52,343 nucleotides of DNA from Methanosarcina sp. UBA293 (lineage in GTDB: Archaea > Halobacteriota > Methanosarcinia > Methanosarcinales > Methanosarcinaceae): assembly GCA_002499445.1 (NCBI GenBank), contig DALS01000035.1, positions 1 through 52,343 of the forward strand, read 5' to 3'. A program made the position numbers and the translations under genes. Shown here one piece after another: positions 1 through 9,605 of the stretch; within the stretch, counting starts at the first letter, position 1; each line of letters begins with the position of its first letter. The notes below the pieces were generated by a model, which saw only the letters and a program-made list of their open reading frames with translations, was not told the origin of the DNA and made no database searches.

Positions 1-952
1 AACTTAATGTGGCTAAATTAACTTGGTTAACTTAGCTTTGTTAACTTAACCTAGCTAACTCAACCTTAATCTGCCCAAATTTCCTACCATGATAGCTGGC
101 GATTTATGAGTAAGATTCAGTTAGTTTTTTAGTTAGATTTTATATGAAAACAAATATATAAAAAGAGTTGAGGAATAGAAACACATATAAACTCAGATTT
201 CAATTAGGATATAATTCCAGCGTGGATAACCAGCAGGGATAAATTCAATTTTGAACTAGTTAAATACAGTTTGAGTAAAACTATGTCTCATATCTAGTGA
301 TATCAACAGAACACGAAAAAGGGCAGGTTTACGCTAATAGAAAAGCATGCCAATAAGGAAGTTAGTTTTTTACCAGAATTTCAAAATTTCGGCTTTAGAA
401 TTTTCGGCTTTTTTGAAAGGCGTACTCTTACTCTCAGTTTTCCGTGTTCAGAGCGGTTTTTACATTCAGCTTTCGGTTGAGACAAGACTCACTGTGTGAT
501 TTATTGTTTTTTAAATCCTCCGTTCACTCTTGTTAAGCTAACCGAAAAGTTAAACGAATGGAGAACTGATTAATAAAATATATTAAGACTTTAAATATAA
601 AAGTTATTGAAATATACATTGAAATCTCAAATCTGCTTTCAAATTAGACAAGCTCAATAGCTCTACAGGAAATTTAAAGCCGAACCAGTGGTTAAAGTTA
701 ATTCTAGTTCAAGATGATTGGATAATTCAAGATAATTTGATAGTTCAGATTAATCAAATAGTCTAAGTTAACTATCCTTAAATAATATTCTAAGTTAACT
801 AGCCTTAAATTTACCAATTCCAATCAAAAAATAATAGTCTCAAATCCAATTAATCTCAAATTGAATAAGTATTCAACCTCAAATTTATCAGAAATATCAG
901 GAATATAAGAAATATAAGAATTTTGTTACTCTCTTTACGGGGAATTTTTAAA
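1..952. other. AT-rich intergenic region, no gene seen
   Basis: No convincing reading frame, tRNA or structured RNA was recognised before the aRF1 gene. The sequence is AT-rich with many TTAACTT-like words. A 22-bp near-perfect direct repeat lies at 762-783 and 789-810 (one mismatch, period 27). The stretch just before 953 probably holds the aRF1 promoter, but I could not fix a TATA box. Confidence 0.5.
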
Positions 953-2200
953 ATGACTGAACCATCTGCACACGAAAAGTATGAATTTAAAAAGAAGCTT
1001 GAAAGCCTAAGGGATAAAAAGGGAAGAAGTACTGAGCTAATTTCTCTTTATATTCCTGCTGACAAGCAAATTTTTGACGTTACAAACCAGCTGAAAGACG
1101 AGCACGGGCAGGCTGCAAACATCAAGTCCAAGCTCACCAGGACGAATGTACAGGGAGCCATTGAATCTCTTCTTTCAAGGCTCAGGTATCTAGACAAGGT
1201 TCCTGAAAACGGAATTATATATTTCACAGGAGCTGTGGATATTGGAGCTAACAAGACCAGCATGGAAAGCGAAGTTATCGTCCCCCCGGAACCCATTACT
1301 GTTTATAAATATCATTGTGATTCCTCTTTCTATCTTGAACCTCTCGAGGATATGCTCAAGGATAAAGGAACTTTTGGGCTTTTGGTCCTTGACCGTAGGG
1401 AAGCTACAGTAGGACTTCTGGTAGGAAAACAGATCCAGGCTTTCCGCAACCTGACCTCGACCGTTCCTGGAAAGCAGAGAAAAGGTGGTCAGAGTGCTCA
1501 CCGTTTCCAGCAACTGAGACTGATTGCTATCCATGATTTCTATAAGAGAATAGGAGATGCTGCTAGTGAGATTTTCCTTGCCGTTGAGCCTAAGGATTTT
1601 AAAGGTATCCTGATAGGAGGCCCTTCTCCTACAAAAGAAGAATTTCACGCTGGAGAGTTTCTGCACCACGAGCTTATGAAGAAAATTATTGGGCTCTTCG
1701 ACATAGCCTACACGGACGAATCCGGGCTTTCGGAACTGGTGAATGCTGCCGGAGATAAACTCCAGGACCTTGAGCTCATGGGGCAAAAGAACGCTGTAAG
1801 GGCTTTCTTCAAGGAGCTGATTGCCGACTCAGGCAAAGTAGCCTATGGAGAAACTCAGGTCCGGGCAAACCTTGAGATCAATGCTGTGGACATGCTTTTG
1901 CTTTCCGAAGACCTGCGGGCTGAAAGAGTGACCACAAAATGTAGCGTTTGCGGATATGAAAATAAGTGGACTAGGCGCTGGAAGCCAGGAGAACCAGCCC
2001 CCACAGCCGGAAACTGTCCGAACTGCGGAGCTTCCCTTGAAGTCACGGACGTTACTGATGTCGTAGATGAACTCTCAGCACTTGCTGATAGGAGCAATGC
2101 AAAAGTTGTTTTCGTGTCTACGGATTTTGATGAAGGCTCACAGCTTATGAATGCCTTTGGAGGCATTGCTGCAGTTCTCAGGTATAGTACTGGAGTCTGA
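953..2200 (+). CDS. prf1: Peptide chain release factor subunit 1 (aRF1)
   Basis: Archaeal class I release factor, 415 aa. It recognises stop codons in the ribosomal A site and triggers peptidyl-tRNA hydrolysis. Visible signatures are NIKS (residues 57-60) and a YxCxxxF motif near 119-125, both used in stop-codon recognition, and GGQ (178-180), the catalytic motif. A four-cysteine zinc site (CSVC...CPNC) lies in the C-terminal domain. An in-frame TTG at 923 would add ten residues, but ATG 953 gives the usual archaeal N-terminus and follows a GGGG-containing stretch. If the organism decodes UAG as pyrrolysine, as Methanosarcina do, this factor competes at UAG codons; that is family knowledge. 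The stop codon lies in a 14-bp tandem duplication (2186-2213). Confidence 0.97.
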   Translation: MTEPSAHEKYEFKKKLESLRDKKGRSTELISLYIPADKQIFDVTNQLKDEHGQAANIKSKLTRTNVQGAIESLLSRLRYLDKVPENGIIYFTGAVDIGANKTSMESEVIVPPEPITVYKYHCDSSFYLEPLEDMLKDKGTFGLLVLDRREATVGLLVGKQIQAFRNLTSTVPGKQRKGGQSAHRFQQLRLIAIHDFYKRIGDAASEIFLAVEPKDFKGILIGGPSPTKEEFHAGEFLHHELMKKIIGLFDIAYTDESGLSELVNAAGDKLQDLELMGQKNAVRAFFKELIADSGKVAYGETQVRANLEINAVDMLLLSEDLRAERVTTKCSVCGYENKWTRRWKPGEPAPTAGNCPNCGASLEVTDVTDVVDELSALADRSNAKVVFVSTDFDEGSQLMNAFGGIAAVLRYSTGV

Positions 2201-2213
2201 GTACTGGAGTCTG
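2186..2213. repeat. 14-bp tandem duplication across the prf1 stop codon
   Basis: The 14-mer AGTACTGGAGTCTG occurs twice back to back (2186-2199 and 2200-2213). The TGA stop of prf1 is at 2198-2200, so the second copy repeats the last codons just after the stop. Confidence 0.9.
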
Positions 2214-2230
2214 ATCTTAACCGACTCCTA

Positions 2231-2280
2231 TCTAATACTTTTTTATCCAATACTTTTTTATCCAATACTTTTTTAATTAA
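2231..2280 (+). terminator. Oligo-T terminator of prf1 (three 15-bp repeats)
   Basis: Three tandem 15-bp units (2231-2245, 2246-2260, 2261-2275), each ending in a run of six T, follow the prf1 stop. Archaeal RNA polymerase terminates at T-runs without needing a hairpin, so this array is a plausible strong terminator before argS. Confidence 0.6.
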
Positions 2281-2358
2281 ACCGCCATTAGATCATTGGA
2301 TCAAAGTTAGTAAATTAAAATAATCACATTATCTTCGTAATTTTTACAGGTGATTTCC

Positions 2359-4068
2359 TTGTTCCTGGAATTCAAAGCTCAGGCTACATCAATCTTAAAA
2401 GACGCTATACAAGAGATCGGACTTGAAATTGAAGATTCCGAACTTTATTTCGAAACTTCTTCTCATGCTGACCTTGCGAGCAGGACTGCCTTCAAGCTGG
2501 CAAGCCTGTACAAGCAAAACCCGAAAGAACTTGCAACTCGTATCGTTTCTGCAATCAAAATTCCGGATAGTTCGTATGTAGGAGAGGTAAGTGCCTCTGG
2601 CCCATACATTAACTTCCATGCAAGTAGGCACTATCTAAACAGGACAGTTGCTGCAGTCTTAGAGGAAAAGGAGAAATTTGGCTGTGGAGCCCCGAAAAAT
2701 AAAATATTACTTGAGCACACCTCAGCAAACCCAAACGGTCCTCTGCATGTCGGTCACATTCGAAATTCCATTATCGGAGATACTCTTGCCCGCATTCTCA
2801 GGCGAGCAGGATACGATGTTGAAGTACAGTATTATGTCAACGACATGGGCCGCCAGATTGCAGTAGTTTCCTGGGCATGCGAACGCTTCGAGCTTGACCT
2901 ATCTAAAAAATCAGACTCTGCCATTGCTAATGTGTATATTAAAGCCAATGCTGAGCTGGATAAAAATCCGGATTACGTAAAGGAAATTGATGCCATTATG
3001 GAAAAGGTAGAAACTGGAGATGTCAGTACGATTGACAGCTTTGATAAGGCAGTTTCCCTGGCGATTTCCGGAATTAAGGAGACGCTGCTTCGCTTGAATG
3101 TTGCCCACGACAGTTTTGTTAATGAGTCAAGTTTCCTTAAATCTGGAGCTGTACATAATGTTGTCGAAAAGGTCAAGGCAACCGGAAGGACAAAAACCGA
3201 TAAAGGCGCTCTAGTGGTAGACCTTTCGGATTACGGATTTGAAAAAACCCTTGTTATCCAGCGCTCAAATGGTACCTCTCTTTATACGACTCGAGATCTT
3301 GCCTACCATGAATGGAAAGCCGGACAGGCAGACCGCATAATTGATGTCCTCGGAGCTGACCACAAGTTGATTTCAGGCCAGCTCAAAGCTACCTTAAACG
3401 CAATCGGAGTAAAGGAGCCAGAAATCGTTATCTTCGAGTTTGTTTCCCTTCCTGAAGGTTCAATGAGCACCCGCCGCGGGCAGTTCATAAGTGCAGATGA
3501 ACTCTTTGACAGGGTTACGGAATCTGCTCTCGAACAGGTCGATGCCCGCCGCCCTGAGACCTCTTACGAGTTCAAAAAACAGGTTGCGGAAATGGTAGGT
3601 ATAGGTGCGGTGAGATACGATATAGTAAGGGTCTCCCCTGAAAAGTCCACAGTTTTTAACTGGAAAGAAGCTCTGGACTTCGAGAAGCAGGGCGCTCCTT
3701 ATATCCAGTATTCCCATGCCCGTGCCTGCAGCATCCTTGAGAAAGCAAAAGAGGAAGTAGCCTGGGAATCCTCCACGGAAATCGAGCCTTCTTTCCTTGT
3801 TGAGGACACCGAAATCGATCTTATCAAGAAGATGGCAATGTTTGACAATATAATCGACATTGGAGCCCGTGAACTCAAACCTCACGTCCTTGCCATTTAT
3901 GCCCGCGAACTTGCTGATGCCTTCAACCAGTTCTATCGTTTTGTGCCTGTGATCGCTGCCGAGGATGAAAAAGTCAGGGCTGCAAGATTGGCTCTTGTGG
4001 ACTGCGCAAGGATTGTACTCGCAAACTCCCTTGATACGCTTGGAATCGCAGCTCCGGAATCCATGTGA
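2359..4068 (+). CDS. argS: Arginyl-tRNA synthetase
   Basis: Class I aminoacyl-tRNA synthetase that charges tRNA-Arg. The HIGH-like motif HVGHIRNS and an MSTRRG segment at the KMSKS position are visible, with an N-terminal Arg-tRNA-synthetase domain and a C-terminal anticodon-binding helical domain ending LGIAAPESM. Start choice: a GTG at 2350 is in frame but lies inside the Shine-Dalgarno sequence AGGTGAT (2348-2354). TTG at 2359 follows it after four bases and gives the N-terminus MFLEFKAQ, which I recall for other Methanosarcina ArgS. That gives 569 aa. The gene lies 158 bases after prf1 on the same strand but behind a T-rich terminator, so it is probably a separate unit. Confidence 0.96.
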   Translation: MFLEFKAQATSILKDAIQEIGLEIEDSELYFETSSHADLASRTAFKLASLYKQNPKELATRIVSAIKIPDSSYVGEVSASGPYINFHASRHYLNRTVAAVLEEKEKFGCGAPKNKILLEHTSANPNGPLHVGHIRNSIIGDTLARILRRAGYDVEVQYYVNDMGRQIAVVSWACERFELDLSKKSDSAIANVYIKANAELDKNPDYVKEIDAIMEKVETGDVSTIDSFDKAVSLAISGIKETLLRLNVAHDSFVNESSFLKSGAVHNVVEKVKATGRTKTDKGALVVDLSDYGFEKTLVIQRSNGTSLYTTRDLAYHEWKAGQADRIIDVLGADHKLISGQLKATLNAIGVKEPEIVIFEFVSLPEGSMSTRRGQFISADELFDRVTESALEQVDARRPETSYEFKKQVAEMVGIGAVRYDIVRVSPEKSTVFNWKEALDFEKQGAPYIQYSHARACSILEKAKEEVAWESSTEIEPSFLVEDTEIDLIKKMAMFDNIIDIGARELKPHVLAIYARELADAFNQFYRFVPVIAAEDEKVRAARLALVDCARIVLANSLDTLGIAAPESM

Positions 4069-4169
4069 AGATTGGAATCAACGTGAAAACAATAAGAGCC
4101 AAAAAGGGAAAATAGTAAAGAGAGAAGAGGAAAGGAAAACAAAAGAGAGAAAAAGAAAGGAAAAATAGT

Positions 4170-4229
4170 AAAGAAAGAAAAGGAAAGGAAAAATAGAATT
4201 AATACCTTTTTCCCTTTCTCCCTTTCTTT
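4170..4229. terminator. Purine/pyrimidine inverted repeat between convergent genes
   Basis: A purine-rich arm (4170-4193) is followed by a pyrimidine-rich arm (4205-4229) that is its imperfect reverse complement, with T-runs on both strands. It lies between the convergent argS and asparagine-synthase-like genes and probably acts as a bidirectional terminator. The preceding 4084-4170 is a simple AG-rich tract. Confidence 0.5.
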
Positions 4230-4306
4230 ATTCTTTTTAGTTTCAATCCTACTAACTTATATATAAAAATTGAAGTGAATTTTAAAAGCTGATTTTATAT
4301 AAATAA

Positions 4307-6094
4307 TTAAAGAGGCCCTTTTGCCGGAGAACCAGATGATGTAAGAACCTTCTGACTTTGGGACGAATAAACTTCTCCCTCGATGCCTGCCAGGTATTCC
4401 AGAGAACTTACTCCGTTCACTGACAGAGGAAGTTTTTCTTCGTTTCTGTATTCAATTATTGTTTTTAGCAGCGGATATTCCTCAATGTTTTTGTTATCAT
4501 ACCTGGAAATCTTAATTAAAAACCTCGAGATAAGAGGGTTTTTAAAATATCTCCCCCATATAGGATTATTAAATTTTTCATCATAGTAGCTGTGAAGGAA
4601 TGTCCTGTAATGAAGGATTTTTTCATATTTTGAGCGATTTTCCAGGGTTTTGAGGTTCAGGAAATCTGTAGTACAATCGATTTTTTTAAGCATCTCCAGA
4701 TCCCCTGAAAACAGGCGGTCTCTGGCATATTTCTTGTACAGATTCTGGTTTATCCTGTATTCTACCGGTACTCTTAAAAAGAAATTAATTAATTCGGAAT
4801 CCCATAATGGAATTCTCCACTCATATCCAAAAAACTCGTAGACTCTGACTGAATTGATAATAAACTTTGCCTGCATTTCATTAAATTCAAAGCATTCTAT
4901 TGCGCTTGCAAGGGTTACATTGTCTTTGATTTCCAGTCCTGGTGTTGATTTGGTTATCCTATGCTTGAATATATTTTCAAGCTCCTGCCCATAAGGCCAT
5001 TTCCAGAGACTATAGTATCGTTCCAGAGTGGCTGCTAGATAGGTTTCCAGATCAAAGTTCGCTGAATTATCGAGGCAATATTCAGGAATACTGCGACCTG
5101 TAATCATATCTCCACTGTGTCCTGGGACGAATACTGAATTTTCCGGAATTTTTCCCTGGGCCTTCAATTCTTTTACAGTCGGGAAGTCCTGCATATGCGG
5201 GAGAGATGTGAGGTTTCCAGACCACATCCGGAATAAGTCGGCTTCTTTTGAATTATAACTCTCATGCCACTTTTTTGCGGTAGATTCTATGAAAATCCAC
5301 TCATAACCCAGAGCTTCTGCCACACGTTTGCTTATCTCGGCCTCCCGGCAGCCTTTCCTCCCATAACTCACACATATGACATCATTGGCTCCAAGCCTTT
5401 TTAACATTGCAGCAACGGTGCGCGAATCAAGCCCACCGCTTAAAGACACTACCAGCCTCTTCCCCTGCTTACTGGTGCTTTCTATAAGCCTTGAGAAGGT
5501 ATTCACAAGGGCCTGGTCAAACAGCTCAAGCAGCCTGCTTTCAGGCAGTTCGTAGTAGTCGCCATGCAAATACCTGAAGTAATAGTAGGATTCCAGACTC
5601 ATTTCATTTTTCTTATAAATTAAGAACTCACCGTTTCTTATTTGCTTTATATCATCAAAGAGCGTCTCATTGCCTGTTACATATCCTGTAACCATAAACT
5701 CTGCTGCCTTTTCCTCATTCAGGCGCAGATTAAGCGAATGCTGATTTATTTCATCCTTTAAATAGTAGGCACTGTCTGATACAATAAAATTGTTCATTGT
5801 GTTTGTATAAAACAAAGGAATACTTCTTGTTTTATCAACAGCGCAGAATATGGTATTTTCAGCCTCGGCAACAAGTGCAAACACCCCATTTAATTTCTCG
5901 AGAAAATCTCCTATGTTTTTTTCATTACCCTTTTCTTCTTTACAGATTAAAGGTAATATCAGCTCAGCAAGTTTTTCTGGGCTCAGGAGTTTATTCTTGA
6001 AAAAAACATTTCCTTTTAAATAACATCTGGCTCCTTTGAGTTCTACTTCATTCCAGGGATAATATTCATTTAGTAATTTTATTTCACTTTTCAT
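4307..6094 (-). CDS. Asparagine-synthase-like protein lacking the glutaminase cysteine
   Basis: 595 aa. Residues about 65-180 resemble the class II glutaminase fold (VFALVAEAEN, then a DKTRSIPLFYT segment like the family's DRxGxxPLYY). The PP-loop ATPase domain follows, with SLSGGLDS (219-224 the SGGLDS core) and GHSGD at 325-329 in place of the usual GEGxDELFGG. Normal glutamine-dependent enzymes have a catalytic Cys right after Met1; here the start is Met-Lys-Ser with no nearby Cys, so glutamine hydrolysis in the usual way is not expected. It may use ammonia or amidate or adenylate another substrate, such as a sugar or peptide. It stands alone, convergent with argS. The start ATG is preceded by a G-rich stretch. 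Confidence 0.8.
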   Translation of the reverse strand: MKSEIKLLNEYYPWNEVELKGARCYLKGNVFFKNKLLSPEKLAELILPLICKEEKGNEKNIGDFLEKLNGVFALVAEAENTIFCAVDKTRSIPLFYTNTMNNFIVSDSAYYLKDEINQHSLNLRLNEEKAAEFMVTGYVTGNETLFDDIKQIRNGEFLIYKKNEMSLESYYYFRYLHGDYYELPESRLLELFDQALVNTFSRLIESTSKQGKRLVVSLSGGLDSRTVAAMLKRLGANDVICVSYGRKGCREAEISKRVAEALGYEWIFIESTAKKWHESYNSKEADLFRMWSGNLTSLPHMQDFPTVKELKAQGKIPENSVFVPGHSGDMITGRSIPEYCLDNSANFDLETYLAATLERYYSLWKWPYGQELENIFKHRITKSTPGLEIKDNVTLASAIECFEFNEMQAKFIINSVRVYEFFGYEWRIPLWDSELINFFLRVPVEYRINQNLYKKYARDRLFSGDLEMLKKIDCTTDFLNLKTLENRSKYEKILHYRTFLHSYYDEKFNNPIWGRYFKNPLISRFLIKISRYDNKNIEEYPLLKTIIEYRNEEKLPLSVNGVSSLEYLAGIEGEVYSSQSQKVLTSSGSPAKGPL

Positions 6095-6602
6095 AACTCA
6101 GACCCCCCCAAACTTAGTATTAGTTGAATATTTACAGAATGCAATCCAGAACTTCTTCTTTTGGCAGTTTTTCTGAAACAACCTTAAGAGTCACGGTTGG
6201 ATAATTATTATTAAGAGTCACGGTTGGATAATTATCATTTTTTTAATAAGGTCATGTGCCCCCTTCCGCCAATAAATACCCTGTTTTAGATCCATTAAGA
6301 TCCTTTCTAAGTATTTTCTCCAATCAAACCTTGTTTATTTCCCTTTATATTATTATTTTTTCCCATAGTGAACATTTTAGGGCATAAGCTCCTAAAACTC
6401 CCTTTCTTATATGTTCTTTTATACCTTAAATTTCTTTTTATATTTATATGGTATTATAATTTACACCATAGAATTTCAAAATGTTAGGCGTCATGCTTAT
6501 TGATTTATTAGTTGAGTGATTCCAATAATTACCAGATTAATTCCCATAATTATCAGACTAATTCCAATAATTATAATACTTGATACAGTCTTACATAACA
6601 GT
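6095..6602. other. Intergenic region with two sets of tandem repeats
   Basis: No gene seen. A 25-bp exact repeat lies at 6184-6208 and 6211-6235 (it includes GTCACGGTTGGATAATTAT). Three 21-bp imperfect repeats fill 6519-6539, 6540-6560 and 6561-6581. Read in frame with the next gene, the latter would encode a spurious IPII-rich N-terminal extension. Confidence 0.7.
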
Positions 6603-7652
6603 ATGAAAGACATCATTTTTATCGATGGAGGAAGCCTTCCCACACCTGAGGGTCTTACAAGAGACTGGGTAAAGGCAGCAGCTGAAAATCGGAATGAAGA
6701 CGAGAAACTTTTTTCTATGGTAAGGGAGGCATTTCAGAGGAAAATCGACGTGGGTGTACATGTACCTACTTACCCTCAGTTTAGAGACATGATAGGGCAG
6801 TTTCTAGACATTATCAAAGATGAAAAAAACTGTTATGAGCCTTACATACTGAAAGAGGAAAATGCAAAAATCCTTGAGCTTGAGATAATTGACGAGGTTG
6901 CAAAACAGTATAGGGAAGAAATAGGAGAAACTCTTGAAGTCAGAGTTTGCGTTGCAGGTCCAACCGATTTGTACCTTCAGGCCTTCGGGACAACGAATTA
7001 CGTGGATGCATATCATGTACTTGCATTGGATATTGAGAATTTCATAAAAAAGGCGTTTAAATTAGCGAAAAATTTCAAAATAAAGGTTATAGCCCTTGAT
7101 GAGCCCAGTCTCGGGATGAATGATAGAATTGAGTTCTCTGACGCTGATATTATCTCTGCTCTTACTCTTACCTCGACCTATGCCCGGAAACAGGGAGTGG
7201 ATGTGGAAATTCACTTACACTCCCCATTAAAATATAAACTTGTCTGTGAAACTCCTATCAATGTTATAGGTTTTGAATACGCGGCAACCCCTTCTTATCT
7301 AAGCCTTCTAGATAAAAAAGTGCTTGAGGAATCAAATACCTACATCAGGCTCGGAGTCTCGAGAACTGATATCTCAAGTCTTATAGGCGTTATCAATGAA
7401 ACATATGGAGTCAATGCTTGGAAGGAAAAGGAATACATGCAAAAAATCGTTACTGCCCTAGAAACGCCAGAGGTTGTGAAAAAGAGGCTTGAAACTGCCT
7501 ACTCCGTGCTTGGAGACCGGATAAAGTATGCAAGTCCAGATTGTGGGCTAGCCTTCTGGCCGGATCAGGAGCTCGCTTTCAAACTGCTTGAGAATACCGC
7601 AAAAGGCATCAATGAGTTTAATGCAGAAAAAAAGATACAGAAAAATAACTAA
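6603..7652 (+). CDS. Core MetE-like (cobalamin-independent methionine synthase family) methyltransferase, copy 1
   Basis: 349 aa from ATG 6603. It matches the C-terminal catalytic barrel of MetE and has no N-terminal folate-binding half, as in the 'core' methionine synthases of anaerobes, which take methyl groups from corrinoid proteins rather than folate. Visible: DEPSLG (166-171), IHLHSP (203-208), Glu225 and SPDCGL with Cys314. MetE binds zinc through His-x-Cys, Glu and Cys; here the His-x-Cys pair reads H204-L-H206. A GTG at 6516 is in frame but its extension is a translated repeat, and the second paralogue starts at the point matching 6603. Likely role: methyl transfer to a thiol such as homocysteine. 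The acceptor and donor cannot be told from sequence. Confidence 0.75.
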   Translation: MKDIIFIDGGSLPTPEGLTRDWVKAAAENRNEDEKLFSMVREAFQRKIDVGVHVPTYPQFRDMIGQFLDIIKDEKNCYEPYILKEENAKILELEIIDEVAKQYREEIGETLEVRVCVAGPTDLYLQAFGTTNYVDAYHVLALDIENFIKKAFKLAKNFKIKVIALDEPSLGMNDRIEFSDADIISALTLTSTYARKQGVDVEIHLHSPLKYKLVCETPINVIGFEYAATPSYLSLLDKKVLEESNTYIRLGVSRTDISSLIGVINETYGVNAWKEKEYMQKIVTALETPEVVKKRLETAYSVLGDRIKYASPDCGLAFWPDQELAFKLLENTAKGINEFNAEKKIQKNN

Positions 7653-7961
7653 ATTAATAAAAAATAAAAAAAACAACTTATTGTAAAAACAACTTATTAT
7701 AAAAAGAGACAGGCAAATATGCTATAAGAAGAATTTGCAGCACTAACTCATTATAAATCATTATAAATATTTTAATGGCCAGACGAAGTTAGCAAGATGA
7801 TTGGCAAAATGAAATTTAAGTTTTTCCAATATTTATTATTTTTTGAACGCTTCACTGATTCTATTATTTTTTGAACAATCTTTTTAAACACCTCACTATA
7901 TTTTTATATTTTTTCTGTCTTTCCAATAATGCTAAATCCTCATAGGTCTACTAATGAGAGT
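7653..7961. other. Intergenic region between MetE-like paralogues
   Basis: 309 bases, AT-rich, no gene. It has a short repeat of the word AACTTATT around 7674-7698 and T-runs near 7865-7920 that could terminate copy 1 and carry the promoter for copy 2. The gap makes two separate transcripts plausible. Confidence 0.4.
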
Positions 7962-8996
7962 ATGGAAGAAATCATCTTTGACGATATTGGAAGCTATCCC
8001 CTTCCTGAAGGAGTAAGCAAGGAATGGGTTCAGAACGCCTTTAAAACGAGAGCAGAAGATGAAAAACTCTTTACAGTAATTTATGATGCCTTTCAGCAAA
8101 AAATAGATGCAGGGGTGGATGTTGTCACTTATCCCCAGTATCAGGATATGAATGAACAATTCCTGAAGATCATAAGAGATCCTAACTGTTGTGATAGTCC
8201 TTTTGAGGTTAAACTTGAGTGTGCCAAGATCGAGGAGCTTGAAGCTATAGAGAAAGTTGCAAAAGCCTATAAAGAACAGTTTGGAGAAACACTCAAGGTC
8301 AGGATCTGTGTAACCGGTCCAACCGAGCTTTATTTAAGGGAGTTTGGAGGTACACGGTATACTGATATCTATTCTCTTTTTGCCAAAAGCGTGAATAATT
8401 TCGTTAGGAACTCCATGAGATCTGCAAAAAACTTCAAGATCACAACAGTTTCTATTGATGAACCAAGTATCGGGCTCAATCCTGAAATTACTTTTGATGA
8501 AAATGATATTATCTCAGCCCTTACCGACGCTTCAAAAGCGGCCAGTAAGTGGGGAGCCGATGTAGAGATACACCTTCATTCTCCTCTCTATTATAATCTT
8601 GCCTGTGAAGTTCCGACAATAAATGTTATAGGAGTTGAGTCCGCAGGTACACCCTCTTATCTAGAACTAATAGACAAGAAAGTATTGGAGGATACGGATT
8701 CTTTCCTGAGGCTCGGGATCGCGAGAACCGATATCTACACCCTGGCAGGAGTCCTTAACGAAAAGTACTGTACCAACGTTTGGAAAGATAAGCAATATCT
8801 TCCTGAAATCGTTAGCGAACTTGAGACCCCGGCTACTATAACAAAGAGACTCAGAATTTATTACAGACGCTTTGGCAACCTAATAAAGTATGTAGGTCCT
8901 GACTGCGGGCTGGGTTCCTGGCCTAACCAGAGAATAGCTTTTATCCTGCTTTCCAATGTAGCTCAGGGTATAAAGGATTTCAAAGAGTCTCTCTGA
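7962..8996 (+). CDS. Core MetE-like methyltransferase, copy 2
   Basis: 344 aa, a tandem paralogue of the upstream gene, aligning from the first residue (MEEIIFDDIG against MKDIIFIDGG) to the end. It keeps DEPSIG, the same IHLHSP segment (H204, H206), Glu226 and GPDCGL with Cys315. The HxH variant in both copies therefore argues against a sequencing error and for a real sub-family. ATG 7929 is in frame, but 7962 matches the homologous start of copy 1. The copies differ throughout, so the duplication is old and functions may have split. Alternatives are methionine synthesis from a methyl-corrinoid protein or another thiol methyltransferase. Confidence 0.75.
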   Translation: MEEIIFDDIGSYPLPEGVSKEWVQNAFKTRAEDEKLFTVIYDAFQQKIDAGVDVVTYPQYQDMNEQFLKIIRDPNCCDSPFEVKLECAKIEELEAIEKVAKAYKEQFGETLKVRICVTGPTELYLREFGGTRYTDIYSLFAKSVNNFVRNSMRSAKNFKITTVSIDEPSIGLNPEITFDENDIISALTDASKAASKWGADVEIHLHSPLYYNLACEVPTINVIGVESAGTPSYLELIDKKVLEDTDSFLRLGIARTDIYTLAGVLNEKYCTNVWKDKQYLPEIVSELETPATITKRLRIYYRRFGNLIKYVGPDCGLGSWPNQRIAFILLSNVAQGIKDFKESL

Positions 8997-9605
8997 TCCT
9001 GAGTTTTTTAGTAGTTTGTCAGAAAGCTGTATCGAAATCTATAAGTTGTAAATCTATAAGTTGTAAATCTATAAGTTGTAAAGTTCCATTGTCTGAAAAT
9101 CTCAGACTTTATTTTTTCTTCCAGTGGAAATTATACAACAGCTTTGGATTTCTAGAAAATGACTTACCGATGCCAAAACACAGTGGTAGCAAAGGGGTTG
9201 TTTTATAAATGTTATTTCATAAAGATCCTTTTATAATTGAGCTGCCCCTAAAATTCAAAACTGCTTATCAAATATTTGTATTCTATAATTAATCGGGTTT
9301 CTGATCAGGAAAACTGAAATGTCCAAGCGAAATCTGATTAATATTCAAATAATCTTTATTTAACACAAGAAATAATCATCTTACATAGGATTGCAAAGAA
9401 TAAGTGATTCATTCCAACAGATCAGAATCTTAATCTAGTACTTTATTCTACAAGCTTATCCTATAATTATATCATATGAAATATTATTAACAATATGTAT
9501 ACTAACAGATGTCTAACAGATGTGAAGACAGTTAATTACTTGAGAAATGGTTAATTATTAAAGAAGACCTTAAATGCACAAAATAACAGAATGGGTGCAA
9601 TTGTA
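8997..9605. other. Intergenic region with 15-bp triple repeat
   Basis: No gene seen. Three exact 15-bp units occupy 9035-9079. TTCCAGTGGAAA at 9119-9130 matches the dyad half of an origin recognition box but lacks the following G-run. The first copy of the 25-bp direct repeat that brackets the RHH gene is at 9425-9449. Confidence 0.6.
9425..9449 (+). repeat. 25-bp direct repeat, copy 1 (left of RHH gene)
   Basis: Exact match to 9807-9831; the core is TTAATCTAGTACTTTATTCT. The two copies are 382 bp apart and bracket the small RHH gene. They could be regulator binding sites or the footprint of a small integration event. Confidence 0.85.

Noticed and set aside
6516..6602. IPII-rich N-terminal extension of the first MetE-like protein
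   Set aside because: It translates three 21-bp DNA repeats; the paralogue begins at the residue matching ATG 6603.
9119..9130. TTCCAGTGGAAA as a further ORB
   Set aside because: The dyad half matches but the required G-run is missing, so it was not counted as a box.
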